DNA of 39,572 nt, taken from positions 1 through 39,572 of the forward strand of contig JAFOFB010000012.1 of NCBI GenBank assembly GCA_017387505.1, in the 5' to 3' direction. This DNA comes from Methanocorpusculum sp. GTDB taxonomy: Archaea > Halobacteriota > Methanomicrobia > Methanomicrobiales > Methanocorpusculaceae. The position numbers were made by a program, and so were the translations under genes. Of the stretch, positions 25,811 through 34,263 are shown piece after piece. Position 1 is the first letter of the stretch. Every line of letters starts with the position of its first letter. The notes below the pieces were generated by a model. That model had not been told where the DNA came from. It searched no databases and saw nothing but the letters and a program-made list of their open reading frames with translations.

Positions 25811-27115
25811 ATGAAATACTACAACGAGAAGATTGAGACGATGCCGAAGCCGGAGATGGAAAAGCTCCAGTATCAGGAATTAAAACAGTTAGTCACCCGC
25901 TTATATGCTAACTCTCCGTTTTACAGCGGAAAAATGAAAGAAGCAGGTGTTCGTCCTGATGATATTAAGTGTATTCAGGACATCACCAAGCTTCCGTTTA
26001 TGCGCAAAACCGACCTCCGCGATAACTATCCGGATAAGCTTGTCTGCGTTCCAAAAGACGATGTCGTGAGATACCATGTTTCCTCCGGTACCACTGGAAA
26101 GCCGACTGTTGTCGCATACACCCAAGGCGATATCGATAATCTCTGGACCGAAGCCCTTGCCCGCTCCCTTGTTTCCTGCGGCATCGGCAAGAAAGATGTT
26201 TTACAGGTCTGCTACGGATATGGTCTATTCACCGGCGGTCTCGGTCTCCACTATGGAGGAGAGAAGGTTGGGGCAACCGTTATTCCGGCATCGACTGGAA
26301 ACTCCGAGCGCCAGATTGAACTCGCACAGGACTTAGGTTCTACTGCCATCGCCTGCACTCCGTCATACTTAATTCACCTGCTCGATGTTGCGGAGAAGAT
26401 GGGCGTTGACATTAGAAAGGACACCAAGGTCAGAACTGCAATTCTTGGTGCCGAGCCATGGACTGATGAGATGAGAAAGTACATCTATGAAAAGTCCGGT
26501 ATTGTTGCACACAATATCTTTGGAACTTCCGAGATTTCAGGTCCGATGTTCACTGACTGTTCCGAGTTAAACGGTATTCACATTGGAGCAGACTTGGCAT
26601 ACGTCGAAATCATCGACCCTGAGACCGGCGAGCAGTTAGAGCCGGGAGAGAGGGGAGAGCTTACTATGACTGTCTTAAAGAAGGAGGCAATCCCGATGGT
26701 TCGCTACAGAATCGGAGATATCACTTCTATTCTTGAGGAAGACTGTCCGTGCGGAAGAACGAGCCCGAGAATCGCACGTTTAAGCGGTCGTGTTGACGAT
26801 ATGCTTATTATCCGCGGAATCAATGTATTCCCGTCTGCAGTTGAGCATGCACTGCTTAAGAATTCGTTCTTAACCAGCCACTTCATGATTGAGGTTTCCC
26901 GTGAGGGCCGTCTTGATGATATGCTGGTCAAAGTTGAGATTAAGCCTGATGCAATGACTGACGGCGTCAACGGACTTATGGAGATGCAGAGAATCGCAGA
27001 GCGTACTCTTCGCGATGCATTAAATGTCTCCGCAAGAGTTGAGCTGTGTCCGCCGAATTCCCTTCCGCGTTTTGAGGGTAAAGCAAGACGTGTTATCGAC
27101 AAGAGAGTGATGTAA
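25811..27115 (+). CDS. paaK: Phenylacetate-CoA ligase (PaaK-type), second copy
   Basis: A 434-residue paralog of the preceding gene, clearly homologous along its whole length but well diverged. VSSGTTGKPTVVAYT, FGTSEISGPM, VRYRIGDITSI and the MLIIRGINVFPSAVEHAL region are all present, so both copies should be catalytic. Differences in the central acyl pocket (for example YGYGLFTGGLGLHYG against NYSLFTGGLGIHMG) suggest different aryl substrates. It lies 3 bases after copy one and its stop overlaps the ACT gene start region by a few bases, so the three form one operon. Confidence 0.92.
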   Translation: MKYYNEKIETMPKPEMEKLQYQELKQLVTRLYANSPFYSGKMKEAGVRPDDIKCIQDITKLPFMRKTDLRDNYPDKLVCVPKDDVVRYHVSSGTTGKPTVVAYTQGDIDNLWTEALARSLVSCGIGKKDVLQVCYGYGLFTGGLGLHYGGEKVGATVIPASTGNSERQIELAQDLGSTAIACTPSYLIHLLDVAEKMGVDIRKDTKVRTAILGAEPWTDEMRKYIYEKSGIVAHNIFGTSEISGPMFTDCSELNGIHIGADLAYVEIIDPETGEQLEPGERGELTMTVLKKEAIPMVRYRIGDITSILEEDCPCGRTSPRIARLSGRVDDMLIIRGINVFPSAVEHALLKNSFLTSHFMIEVSREGRLDDMLVKVEIKPDAMTDGVNGLMEMQRIAERTLRDALNVSARVELCPPNSLPRFEGKARRVIDKRVM

Positions 27116-27116
27116 A

Positions 27117-27551
27117 ATGAGTGAAGAGTATATCATCAAACAGCTGTCTATCTTCTCAGAGAACAAAGCAGGAAAGCTTGCGGCAATCGCTAAGATTTTT
27201 CTCGACGCAGGTATCTCTATTCAGGCATTCTATATTGCAGAGGCAAACAATTTCGGTGTTGTCCGCGCTATTGTTGATAAGCCGGAGGTTGCTTTTGAGG
27301 CATTTGCGAAGAAGAACTATGTGTTAAAGTACACTGATGTTCTGGCAATCAAGATGAATGATGTACCGGGAGGTCTCTATGAGGTTGTTGGTCTCTTAGG
27401 TGATCTTGGTATCAACATCGAGTACTCCTACGGTTACCGCACGAAGGACTACGGTGCATTAATTGCTAAGGTTGAAAATCCTGCAGAGGCAGTTGAGAAG
27501 ATTAAGAACTCCGGTCTTGAGCTGCTTCCGGCAAAGGATTATAATTTTTAA
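27117..27551 (+). CDS. Tandem ACT-domain protein
   Basis: A 144-residue protein made of two ACT domains: the first begins KQLSIFSENKAGKLAAIAKI (about 8-27), the second AIKMNDVPGGLYEVVGLLGD (about 76-95). There is no catalytic or DNA-binding part. Such proteins bind amino acids and are regularly found next to paaK and ior genes in methanogens. It likely senses an aromatic amino acid and controls the ligases. The start ATG follows the paaK stop by one base (TAAAATG). Confidence 0.92.
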   Translation: MSEEYIIKQLSIFSENKAGKLAAIAKIFLDAGISIQAFYIAEANNFGVVRAIVDKPEVAFEAFAKKNYVLKYTDVLAIKMNDVPGGLYEVVGLLGDLGINIEYSYGYRTKDYGALIAKVENPAEAVEKIKNSGLELLPAKDYNF

Positions 27552-27852
27552 ACATCTATCCGCTCCATTTTGACTTATGGAAGCTAAGAGGGTGTTTCCC
27601 TCTTAGCTATAAGGTTCTTTTTCCCCTGCGAGGGAAACAGTTAATAACTTTCTGATTGTATGAATATACAGAGACAACTAAGCGCTGTATTGCAAATACC
27701 CCTCAGCAAAAATAGCCGCCCTGATTTCTGTATGCCTGCCGCAGGCAGAAAACATGGAGTCTCATGTTTTGACATCATTTGTATGTTGCCTCTGTCTATT
27801 TTTTTCATACTCTGTAACAATACTAATATAGTTTCAGAGCAAATATTCTGTC
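27552..27852 (+). promoter_or_regulatory. Hairpin-rich intergenic region upstream of nikR
   Basis: No convincing gene lies here; a 69-codon plus frame from 27660 has no family resemblance. Structures seen: an 11-bp perfect hairpin AGCTAAGAGGG/CCCTCTTAGCT (27582-27592 with 27598-27608). TGTTTCCCTC (27593-27602) can instead pair with GAGGGAAACA (27630-27639), so two folds exclude each other. Further on are TGCCTG/CAGGCA (27733-27738 with 27742-27747) and AAAACATG/CATGTTTT (27749-27756 with 27763-27770). The first hairpin probably ends the paaK-ACT transcript; the others could be a small RNA or a leader. Confidence 0.5.
27810..27839 (+). promoter_or_regulatory. Candidate NikR operator over the nikR TATA box
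   Basis: CTCTGTAAC (27810-27818), 12 bases, then GTTTCAGAG (27831-27839): a 9-bp inverted repeat with one mismatch. The spacer contains ACTAATATA, a TATA-like box about 25 bases before the nikR ATG. A dimer of dimers such as NikR recognises spaced palindromes, so autoregulation by blocking TBP is plausible. Confidence 0.45.
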
Positions 27853-28272
27853 ATGGTAGGCGACTCTGAGCTTTCCCGTATCGGCATTTCACTTCCGGAA
27901 AACCTCCTGAACAAATTTGATTCCATCATCGACAAGCGCGGATATTCCTCGCGCTCTGAAGGAATCCGTGATGCAATCCGTTCCTATATTACATACTACG
28001 AATGGATGAACGATGTCGAAGGAGAGCGTCAGGGAGTAATTACAATGGTCTATGACCATGACCAGAGAGGACTAATGGAGGCTGTAACCGAAGTACAGCA
28101 CGCAAATATCGATATCATTCAGTCCTCAATCCACTCACACTTAACCCACGAGCGCTGCATGGAAGTGATTATGGTCAAAGGAGACGGACAAAAACTCAGA
28201 AGCTTAACCGAGAGCTTAATGGCACTCAAAGGCGTCGAGTCAGTAAAACTGACAACTATTAAAATTTCATAA
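27853..28272 (+). CDS. nikR: Nickel-responsive transcription regulator NikR
   Basis: A 139-residue NikR. The N-terminal ribbon-helix-helix ([18 protein letters not shown], then [15 protein letters not shown]) binds DNA; the C-terminal ACT-like domain binds nickel. The nickel ligands keep the canonical spacing: H83, H94, H96 and C102, matching H76, H87, H89 and C95 of the E. coli protein. Methanogens need nickel for F430, hydrogenases and CO dehydrogenase, so it probably controls nickel uptake genes located elsewhere. A palindrome at 27810-27839 may be its own operator. Confidence 0.96.
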   Translation: MVGDSELSRIGISLPENLLNKFDSIIDKRGYSSRSEGIRDAIRSYITYYEWMNDVEGERQGVITMVYDHDQRGLMEAVTEVQHANIDIIQSSIHSHLTHERCMEVIMVKGDGQKLRSLTESLMALKGVESVKLTTIKIS

Positions 28273-28290
28273 CTTTTTTTCAAAAAAAAA

Positions 28291-28801
28291 TTAGAGCACC
28301 AGAGATGGTGCGGAGTATACACGTGCTCCAAGCTCGGAGTTTAACATGTAGAGACCCTTTGCATCGTCTCCGAATAAATCCATCTTGGCGATTAAGTCGT
28401 TTGCATTCTTCTCCTCTTCTCCCTGCTCTTTAACGAACCAGTCGAGGAACTGCATGGAGCGGAAATCGCGTGCCTCGTATGCTGCGGCATAGATGTCGTT
28501 GATTAAGGAGGTTACATACATCTCGTGCTCGAGAGTTGCTGCAAGAGGTGCCTTCTTGTCTGCAAAAACCTTGTCCGGCTTGTCGATTGCTTCGAGCTGG
28601 ACTTTGATTCCGTTGTTTAAGAGGTAGCGGTAGAAAAGCATTGCGTGGTCTCTCTTCCTGAGCCTGGATCATAAACCAGTTTGCAAAGCCGTCAAGGCTG
28701 ATGCTGTCATAGAAGTTTGAGATTTCGAGATAGAGGTATGCGGAATATAACTCTTTGTTCACCTGCTGGTTTAAGAGTGCGATTACTTTCTCGTTTAACA
28801 T
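28291..28801 (-). pseudogene. ftn: Ferritin, frameshifted at a GA repeat
   Basis: Two minus frames together give an intact ferritin of about 170 residues: residues 1-50 from 28801 (LNEKVIALLNQQVNKELYSA, IQAQEE) and the rest from about 28648 (MLFYRYLLNNG, TLEHEMYVTSLI, WFVKEQGEEEKNA). The frames break at a GAGAGA tract (28649-28654); two more bases would restore EExxH, the ferroxidase motif, which is split exactly here. A 2-base loss in a dinucleotide repeat could be a mutation, a reversible slippage switch, or a sequencing error. Ferritin would store iron and detoxify ferrous iron. Confidence 0.85.
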
Positions 28802-28949
28802 AATTGATTATTGGTTTTCGGGAAATAAAAATATCCGCTTTGGAAACAAAATCGAATCCATGGTCTTACAGTGTAAAGACTGAATGTACGATTAACATTA
28901 TTATTGATAATGTACAATACCTAATGACACACAAAGGAGTGTAAAAAAT
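28802..28949. promoter_or_regulatory. Divergent promoter region, ferritin / DUF4013-like gene
   Basis: An AT-rich 148-base gap. An imperfect dyad TGTACGATTA ... TAATGTACA (28885-28894 with about 28908-28916) surrounds a run of ATTATTAT and may be an operator. GTCTT/AAGAC near 28863-28880 is a weaker hairpin. AAAGGAG lies about 8 bases before the plus-strand ATG at 28950. Confidence 0.3.
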
Positions 28950-29603
28950 ATGTCAGTAGGACTTATTGAAAATGTCGGCAAGTCTTTCGGCTATGCTGTC
29001 GACAACACCTTAAAGAAGATCCTTCGCTGGATTGGATTAACTATTGTGATGTGCATCCCAATCGTCAACTTCATCGCAATGGGTCTTTTCCTGAAAGTTT
29101 TCCGTGGCGAAGAGCCTGACTTCTCCAACGCAGGCAAATCCTTCATTCAGGGACTTCTTCTCTTCATCATCTCGATTATCTACATGATTATCCCGATTAT
29201 TGCAATCGTCATCTTAGGCGGCGCTTCCATTATCACTGCAATTATCGCACCGGAAGCAGCAACCGACGCAATCCTTGCAGGCGGAGCAGGCCTTGGAATC
29301 ATCGCATTATTTGTTTTAGCAATCATCTTTGGACTTATCATGCTTCCGGCAGAGATTAACTTCGCACGCAAGCAGTCCTTCGGTGCAGCATTCAAGTTCG
29401 GCGAGATTTTCGGCATGATCGGCAAGCTCGGATGGGGCAAGTACATCCTTTCTATCATCCTCATCTACATCATCTCTCTCATCTTTGGATTTGTAGTTGG
29501 ACTTGTTGCAGCAATCCCGGTTCTTGGAGCTATCATCAGCTTCCTCGCAATCCCATTCGCAATATTCTTCGAACTTAAGTACTACGCAAACCTGTTTGAG
29601 TAA
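28950..29603 (+). CDS. DUF4013-like multispanning membrane protein
   Basis: A 217-residue very hydrophobic protein with about six membrane segments. The start MSVGLIENVGKSFGYAVDN is followed by FLKVFRGEEPDFSNAGKSF, the segment typical of DUF4013 proteins in methanogens. FARKQSFGAAFKFGEIF lies between later helices. The function of the family is unknown. It is divergent from the ferritin gene and convergent with the rhomboid gene. AAAGGAG supports the start. Confidence 0.8.
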   Translation: MSVGLIENVGKSFGYAVDNTLKKILRWIGLTIVMCIPIVNFIAMGLFLKVFRGEEPDFSNAGKSFIQGLLLFIISIIYMIIPIIAIVILGGASIITAIIAPEAATDAILAGGAGLGIIALFVLAIIFGLIMLPAEINFARKQSFGAAFKFGEIFGMIGKLGWGKYILSIILIYIISLIFGFVVGLVAAIPVLGAIISFLAIPFAIFFELKYYANLFE

Positions 29604-29622
29604 ATCCTACTCAAACACTTTT
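29594..29622 (+). terminator. Hairpin terminator after the DUF4013-like gene
   Basis: GTTTGAGTA/TACTCAAAC (29594-29602 with 29608-29616) is a perfect 9-bp stem with a 5-base loop, followed by ACTTTTT. The stem overlaps the stop codon. The convergent rhomboid gene ends 13 bases further on. Confidence 0.5.
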
Positions 29623-29634
29623 TCAAAAAAAAAA

Positions 29635-30366
29635 TTACTCTGCGGATGCAGAGAGCGTTTTTCTAAACTGTACTACATCATAGATAATAGTTACCAGATA
29701 TCCAAAAATCATCCCTGTTATGTGTACGATGAAGTTGTAGTTCGCTTCCGTGTTTTGCATGTCCCCTATGGTAAACAGCACCATCAGGCCGAAGAAGAGA
29801 AGCGATACCAGGATGGTACAGACTGCAAGGACTGCTTTTTTGTTTGCTCCTTTGACAATCTTTGTTATGATGCCTGCAAGAAGAGGTCCTGCAAGTGCAA
29901 ACATTGCTCCGAAGAATGAGAAGAGAATCGGGGAAAAGCCTATACAGTACTCTGCTGCAAGCATGTCTCTGCAGAGATATGACATAGCAGATGCGATAAA
30001 CGGCAGGATTAGAAGAGATGCTGCGAAGAAGGCCGCAAAGTATGACTTTGCAACCGGCATGGAGACAATTTCACGAAGCCAGAAGACCAGAAGCATGCCG
30101 ATGATAAATATAACAGTAAACGTCAGGTTCTGCTCTAAATGCCAGTCATACATATGTACGTAATTTGAGATAAAAGCGGCAAGTAATGCAGGAGACTCGA
30201 CGTTGAAGGCGAAGTTTGAAACAATCCAGTCTTCGGTTAGACCAAAGACCGAAGTAAGCGTCTCTGTAAAGAAAAGATGCAGAACAGCAGCGAGGGCTGC
30301 TGTTACAGTAAGCACTCCAAGTGAGGTCAGGACTGTTTTATGGTTAATCCATGCAGGTTTATTCAC
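29635..30366 (-). CDS. Rhomboid-family intramembrane serine protease
   Basis: A 243-residue protein with about six to seven membrane helices. The rhomboid motifs are complete: HMYDWHLEQN (H71, H76, N80: the HxxxxHxxxN of TM2), G143-F-S145 (catalytic GxS) and H215 in VHITGMIFGY (catalytic His). The flanking residues are unusual (GFSPILF rather than GASGAIF), so it belongs to a divergent branch. It should cleave membrane proteins within the bilayer; substrates are unknown. The upstream neighbour on the same strand is a zinc-ribbon protein, more than 100 bases away. Confidence 0.82.
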   Translation of the reverse strand: MNKPAWINHKTVLTSLGVLTVTAALAAVLHLFFTETLTSVFGLTEDWIVSNFAFNVESPALLAAFISNYVHMYDWHLEQNLTFTVIFIIGMLLVFWLREIVSMPVAKSYFAAFFAASLLILPFIASAMSYLCRDMLAAEYCIGFSPILFSFFGAMFALAGPLLAGIITKIVKGANKKAVLAVCTILVSLLFFGLMVLFTIGDMQNTEANYNFIVHITGMIFGYLVTIIYDVVQFRKTLSASAE

Positions 30367-30475
30367 GTTTACCCTCGTTTTTTCGTAAATACATATTTGA
30401 ATCCGAAGTATTAAGAGAGTATCTGCATGATTCTGCGGCAGTAAATGAAATCCGCAGACCTGACCTTTATCTGAT

Positions 30476-30817
30476 TTATTCTACTATTTTTGCGCCGCAG
30501 TTTCCGCAGAACTTCATGTCGCAAGCAACTTCAGCTCCGCAGTTTGGACAGACCTTTCCTGCCGGTCCTTTGATTTCAGAAAGCTCTGCTTCTTTTTTGA
30601 GAATCCTTTCCTGAACATCTAAGAGTTTAACGCCCGCGTCTCCTAATACTTCAACTCCTTTTTCTGCTACAGCCTGACGTCCGATTGTGGCATAGATTTC
30701 AGTCTCCTCGCGTTTTAAGTCATTTAATTCCGACTGGAGCTGAACTGCTTTTACATTTTTCTTAACGCCTTCCATCTCGGATTTAGCGGTTGCTTTTAAA
30801 TCGTCAAAGAATCCCAT
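30476..30817 (-). CDS. Coiled-coil zinc-ribbon protein
   Basis: A 113-residue protein. Residues 1-80 are highly charged and helical (SELNDLKREETEIYATIGRQ), and the C-terminus is a double-CxxC zinc ribbon: CPNCGAEV then CGNCGAKI, with MKFCGNCG giving a third Cys. There is no signal or membrane segment. The architecture resembles small zinc-ribbon proteins common in prokaryotes without known function. A possible terminator hairpin TGCGG/CCGCA lies just beyond its stop (about 30441-30464). Confidence 0.85.
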   Translation of the reverse strand: MGFFDDLKATAKSEMEGVKKNVKAVQLQSELNDLKREETEIYATIGRQAVAEKGVEVLGDAGVKLLDVQERILKKEAELSEIKGPAGKVCPNCGAEVACDMKFCGNCGAKIVE

Positions 30818-30879
30818 GCGGAATTATTTGGAAACTATGAGTTAAGATGTTTGTGATAAGTAAAATTCAGAAAAAGAAA

Positions 30880-30952
30880 GGCCAAGGCCGGGGGTCGAAC
30901 CCGGGTCTAAAGATCCACAGTCTTAAAGGATGTCCAGCTACCCTACCTTAGC
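30880..30952 (-). tRNA. tRNA-His (anticodon GTG)
   Basis: The minus strand gives acceptor GCTAAGG/CCTTGGC with one T-G pair, D stem GGGT/ATCC, anticodon loop CTGTGGA (GTG) on stem AAGA/TCTT, and T arm CCGGG/CCCGG around TTCGACC. The discriminator is C, as in other archaeal tRNA-His. The base before position 1 is T, so the G-1 identity base is not encoded and must be added after transcription. The outermost anticodon-stem pair looks like T-T. CCA is not encoded. Confidence 0.92.
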
Positions 30953-31080
30953 ATGATACATTTCGGCAGATCGCCAAAATACTCTATAACATATGATGTA
31001 CTAGAATATTAACATATCTCTTGACATGCCCCAGTCTCTTTAATACCAAGTATCACCAATGTATAAGCAGTATTCATCTT

Positions 31081-31097
31081 CGGCAGATATTCTGCCG
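31081..31097 (+). promoter_or_regulatory. Leader hairpin before infB
   Basis: CGGCAGA/TCTGCCG (31081-31087 with 31091-31097), a perfect 7-bp stem with a 3-base loop, stands immediately before the AGAGGGGG ribosome-binding site and 20 bases before the infB ATG. It could affect initiation or protect the mRNA end. Confidence 0.35.
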
Positions 31098-31117
31098 GAA
31101 AGAGGGGGATTATACAT

Positions 31118-32887
31118 ATGGCAGAACATTTACGAACACCGATTGTCTGTGTCTTAGGACACGTAGACCACGGTAAAACATCACTTCTCGACCGGATTCG
31201 CGGTTCAAAGGTCACCGCAGGAGAAGCAGGAGCTATCACTCAGCACATCGGTGCAACCCTTATCCCGCTTGATTCCATTGTCAAACTCAACGGAGATTTA
31301 GGCAAAATCAAGACCAATGTGCCGGGACTTCTCTTCATCGACACTCCGGGACACCATGCATTCACCACTCTTCGCGCACGCGGAGGTGCTTTAGCAGATA
31401 TCGCAATCCTTGTTGTCGATGTAAATGAGGGATTCAAGCAGCAGACAATCGAGGCACTGCAGATTTTAAGAAACTGTAAAACTCCGTTTGTCATCGCCGC
31501 AACCAAGCTCGATAAGATTCCTGGATGGAGACAGACTCCGAATGCATCCTTCATGAAGACCTTCAAGAACCAGAGCGAACGCGTCCAGATGGACTGCGAG
31601 ACCAAGGTTTACGAGCTTGTCGGAAAGCTTGCCGAGATGGGATTCAACTCCGAGCGTTTCGACCGCGTCTCCGACTTCCAGAGAAACCTCGTTATCGTTC
31701 CTGTCAGCAGTATGACAGGCGAAGGCATTGGAGATCTCTTAATGGTCATGATTGGTCTTGCCCAGAGATTCTTAACTGAAGGTCTCAAGACCACTGTAGA
31801 AGGTCCCGGTGTTGGAACTGTTCTCGAGGTCAAGGAAGAGAAAGGTCTTGGAACGACATTAGATGTCATTCTCTATGACGGTATCATCAACATCGGAGAT
31901 GAGATTGGAATAGCAACCGCGGATGGTGCGATGTCGACAAAGGTCAGAGCACTGCTTCAGCCGCGCCCGAATCAGGAGATTTTAATCGAGGACAAGTTCC
32001 AGAGAGTAAAGTCCGTTGTCGCCGCCGCCGGTGTTAAGATTACCGCACCAAACCTCGCAGGCGTTGTTGCAGGCTCTCCAATCCGTGTGATTCGCGGAAA
32101 CAAGGATGAGGTCCTTGCAAAGATTGAGGATGAGATGCAGGAGATTAACGTCAAGTTCTCCGAGGTTGGAATCTCTGTTCGTGCTGATACCATCGGCGCA
32201 CTCGAAGCTCTTTCCAAGGAGTTAGAGGAGAAGGGCATTCCAATTATGAGAGCGGATGTCGGTCCTCTCTCCCGCCGTGACTTAATCGAGATTGGTGTCA
32301 TGAAGGAGGACAACTTCAAGACCGCACTTCTCTTCAACGTCCCGATGCTTCCGGATGCAGAAGCAATGGTAAACGATGGTGAAAGCGATGTCAAGATCTT
32401 CTCCAACCGTGTCATCTACAAGTTAATCGATGACTACATTGAGTGGCGCGATGAACTTGAGCGCGCTAAGGAGGCAAAGCGTTTCGAGACTGTTGTCCTT
32501 CCTGCAAAGATTACTCTGCTTCCGGACTGTGTCTTCCGCCAGAGCGGACCAGCGGTTGTTGGTGTGCGCGTGCTTGGCGGAACTCTTCGCCCGAGAGTTG
32601 ATGTTATGACGCGCGAGGGTAAAATTGTCGGCGAGGTCAAGCAGATTAAGCTGAACAAGGAAAATGTCTCTGAAGCAAAGGAAGGAGCAGAAGTTGCTGT
32701 TTCCATCGACGGAGTCACAATCGGCCGCCAGATTGACGTTGGAGATGTGTTATATGTCGCAGTTCCTGAGCGTCACGTCAAGGTTTTAGAGACTGAAATG
32801 ATTAAGTCTCTCAATGCGGGAACTGTTGAGGCACTCGAAGAATACGTTGCTTTACACCGCAAAACACAGCCCTTCTGGGGAAAGTAG
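31118..32887 (+). CDS. infB: Translation initiation factor aIF5B
   Basis: A 589-residue GTPase that promotes ribosomal subunit joining. G motifs: [12 protein letters not shown] (G1), [16 protein letters not shown] (G3), TKLDKIPGW (G4) and [10 protein letters not shown] (G5). Domains II, III and IV follow, the last ending in a long helix and a subdomain with [18 protein letters not shown]. No intein interrupts the G domain, unlike in some archaea. Length is normal for aIF5B. AGAGGGGG precedes the ATG. The S6e ribosomal gene lies 71 bases downstream, a familiar archaeal neighbourhood. Confidence 0.98.
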   Translation: MAEHLRTPIVCVLGHVDHGKTSLLDRIRGSKVTAGEAGAITQHIGATLIPLDSIVKLNGDLGKIKTNVPGLLFIDTPGHHAFTTLRARGGALADIAILVVDVNEGFKQQTIEALQILRNCKTPFVIAATKLDKIPGWRQTPNASFMKTFKNQSERVQMDCETKVYELVGKLAEMGFNSERFDRVSDFQRNLVIVPVSSMTGEGIGDLLMVMIGLAQRFLTEGLKTTVEGPGVGTVLEVKEEKGLGTTLDVILYDGIINIGDEIGIATADGAMSTKVRALLQPRPNQEILIEDKFQRVKSVVAAAGVKITAPNLAGVVAGSPIRVIRGNKDEVLAKIEDEMQEINVKFSEVGISVRADTIGALEALSKELEEKGIPIMRADVGPLSRRDLIEIGVMKEDNFKTALLFNVPMLPDAEAMVNDGESDVKIFSNRVIYKLIDDYIEWRDELERAKEAKRFETVVLPAKITLLPDCVFRQSGPAVVGVRVLGGTLRPRVDVMTREGKIVGEVKQIKLNKENVSEAKEGAEVAVSIDGVTIGRQIDVGDVLYVAVPERHVKVLETEMIKSLNAGTVEALEEYVALHRKTQPFWGK

Positions 32888-32950
32888 TATAAATAAGTTG
32901 GAACCAATAATATAGGTACTTCGGAATCGCAAATAGATATCGAGGAGATG
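32888..32950 (+). promoter_or_regulatory. Own promoter and leader of rps6e
   Basis: TATAAATA (32888-32895) starts directly after the infB stop codon, 63 bases before the rps6e ATG, and GAGGAG (32942-32947) is its ribosome-binding site. S6e can therefore be transcribed apart from infB, with a leader of roughly 40 bases. Confidence 0.5.
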
Positions 32951-32958
32951 TAATAATA

Positions 32959-33357
32959 ATGGCAGATTTAAAAGTAGTCCTTTCTGACCCACAGACCGGA
33001 AAGGCATACAACATCGACGCAACCGGCGCAGCCGCAGGTGCAATCATCGGAAAGACTATCGGAACTGAAATCGACGGAACTCCGTTCGGACTTGCAGGAT
33101 ACAAGATCACCATCACCGGTGGATCCGACAAGACCGGAACTCCGGCACGTGCAGACCTTCCGGGCAACGGAAAGAGAAGACTCCTTCTCGCAGACGGCTT
33201 TGGTTTCCACTCCGACCACAACGGTCAGAGAAGAAGAAAGACCCAGCGCGGCTCCGAAATCGCACCGGACTTCGTTCAGGTCAACGCAAAGATTACTGCA
33301 TACGGCGAGAAGACCCTTGCAGAAATCTTCGGCGGCGAAGAGCCAGCAGCAGAATAA
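32959..33357 (+). CDS. rps6e: 30S ribosomal protein S6e
   Basis: A 132-residue archaeal S6e: FKVVLSDPQTGK-like start (LKVVLSDPQTGKAYNIDATG), IGTEIDGTPFGLAGYKITIT, GGSDKTGTPARADLPGNGK and RRRKTQRGSEIAPDFVQVN. It is a small-subunit protein present in archaea and eukaryotes only; the phosphorylated C-terminal tail of the eukaryotic form is absent. Pairing with aIF5B is typical of methanogens. Confidence 0.97.
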   Translation: MADLKVVLSDPQTGKAYNIDATGAAAGAIIGKTIGTEIDGTPFGLAGYKITITGGSDKTGTPARADLPGNGKRRLLLADGFGFHSDHNGQRRRKTQRGSEIAPDFVQVNAKITAYGEKTLAEIFGGEEPAAE

Positions 33358-33379
33358 ATATCTCCCACATATTTAATTC

Positions 33380-33456
33380 GCCCATATCAACCCGCGGCAC
33401 CTCACGAGCGGTCGCTTTAGATTCGCTCTGAGAGATATGGGCCTCAATTTTTTTTG
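33380..33456 (+). terminator. Nested-stem terminator of infB-rps6e
   Basis: GCCCATATC/GATATGGGC (33380-33388 with 33434-33442) encloses GAGCG/CGCTC (33406-33410 with 33424-33428), and T8 follows at 33448-33455. Long T tracts continue for about 100 bases. This marks the transcript end, though such a large structure could also be a stable small RNA. Confidence 0.5.
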
Positions 33457-33561
33457 CTGTTTTTAAAAAATCAGAAGTGTTTGTTTTTTCTGGATTTGTT
33501 TTGAAAGTGTATTTTTTGGTTTATGTCTTTACCGGGTAAAGCAGAAGAGATTATTATCAGA

Positions 33562-33720
33562 TTACTCCTTCGAGAACAGCCCGACAATTGACAGCAGGAT
33601 TCCAACAAAAGAACATCCAAGTCCTAAAAGCTCGAATAATCCCTCGCCGGAGATAGTCCCGACATAAGTCATATTGAATCCGAATAGAATCAGAGCTATT
33701 CCAAACAGTATTTTCTTCAT
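33562..33720 (-). CDS. 52-residue two-helix membrane protein
   Basis: A short minus frame starting MKKILFGIALILFGF, with a second hydrophobic stretch LLGLGCSFVGILLSIVGLF and a polar end SKE. The hairpin topology, the Lys start and the position 2 bases after the acetyltransferase stop codon support a real gene in a two-gene operon. No family is recognised. It is preceded by TATAATTATG-like AT-rich bases and no strong Shine-Dalgarno except AAGGAA, which fits coupled translation. Confidence 0.65.
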   Translation of the reverse strand: MKKILFGIALILFGFNMTYVGTISGEGLFELLGLGCSFVGILLSIVGLFSKE

Positions 33721-33722
33721 AA

Positions 33723-34208
33723 TTATAATTCCTTATAGAACGGGATAATATCTTCGAAGTGTCCGTCTTTCATGTAGAAACCGCCTGGAATCGTTCCAAG
33801 CGGAGTGAATCCGAGTTTTGTATAGAGACGAACTGCACGCTCATTTGTTTTTACAACAGCATTGAACTGCAGGATTCTAAATCCAAGCTCCTTTGCCGTC
33901 TCAAGTGAGTCGCGGACAAGGCACTCGCCTACACCTTTTCCGCGTGCAGCGGAGGCGACACCGTAGCTTGCATTTGCGATATGCCCGCAGCGTCCGACAT
34001 TGTTCGGGTGTAGAATATAGAGACCTAGAATTTTTCCATCCTCTTCAGCTACAGCAGTTCTGCTCTGCATTCTGAAAAACTCAGAAGCAGACATCGCATC
34101 AAGCGGAATGTCCTGCTGAAATGAAGTTCCTTCGTTTACAATCTCATTCCAGATTATCGTTATTGCCTGCAAATCACGCTCTTCATATGGACGTACAGTG
34201 ATACTCAT
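33723..34208 (-). CDS. GNAT-family N-acetyltransferase
   Basis: A 161-residue acetyltransferase. MSITVRPYEERDLQAI begins the GNAT fold; the acetyl-CoA loop is VASAARGKGVGECLVRDSL (R/QxxGxG/A), and NERAVRLYTKLGFTPLGTIP is motif B. It resembles phosphinothricin/methionine-sulfone-type acetyltransferases (MnaT/PAT group). I chose ATG 34208 because the GNAT domain begins there; the frame open further upstream crosses the likely promoter. The substrate is an amine or amino-acid analogue, not determined. Confidence 0.88.
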   Translation of the reverse strand: MSITVRPYEERDLQAITIIWNEIVNEGTSFQQDIPLDAMSASEFFRMQSRTAVAEEDGKILGLYILHPNNVGRCGHIANASYGVASAARGKGVGECLVRDSLETAKELGFRILQFNAVVKTNERAVRLYTKLGFTPLGTIPGGFYMKDGHFEDIIPFYKEL

Positions 34209-34263
34209 AGAGTAATATAGGCAATTCCCAATATTTATTATCTGACAGTCCCCATTTCTAGAT

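Noticed and set aside
27660-27869. 69-codon plus frame before nikR
   Set aside because: It crosses several hairpins, has no family resemblance and overlaps the nikR start.
28430-28640. The C-terminal part of the 123-codon ferritin frame as a variant ferritin tail
   Set aside because: After the GA tract this frame is Arg/Pro/Gln-rich and unlike ferritin, while the other frame continues ferritin exactly.
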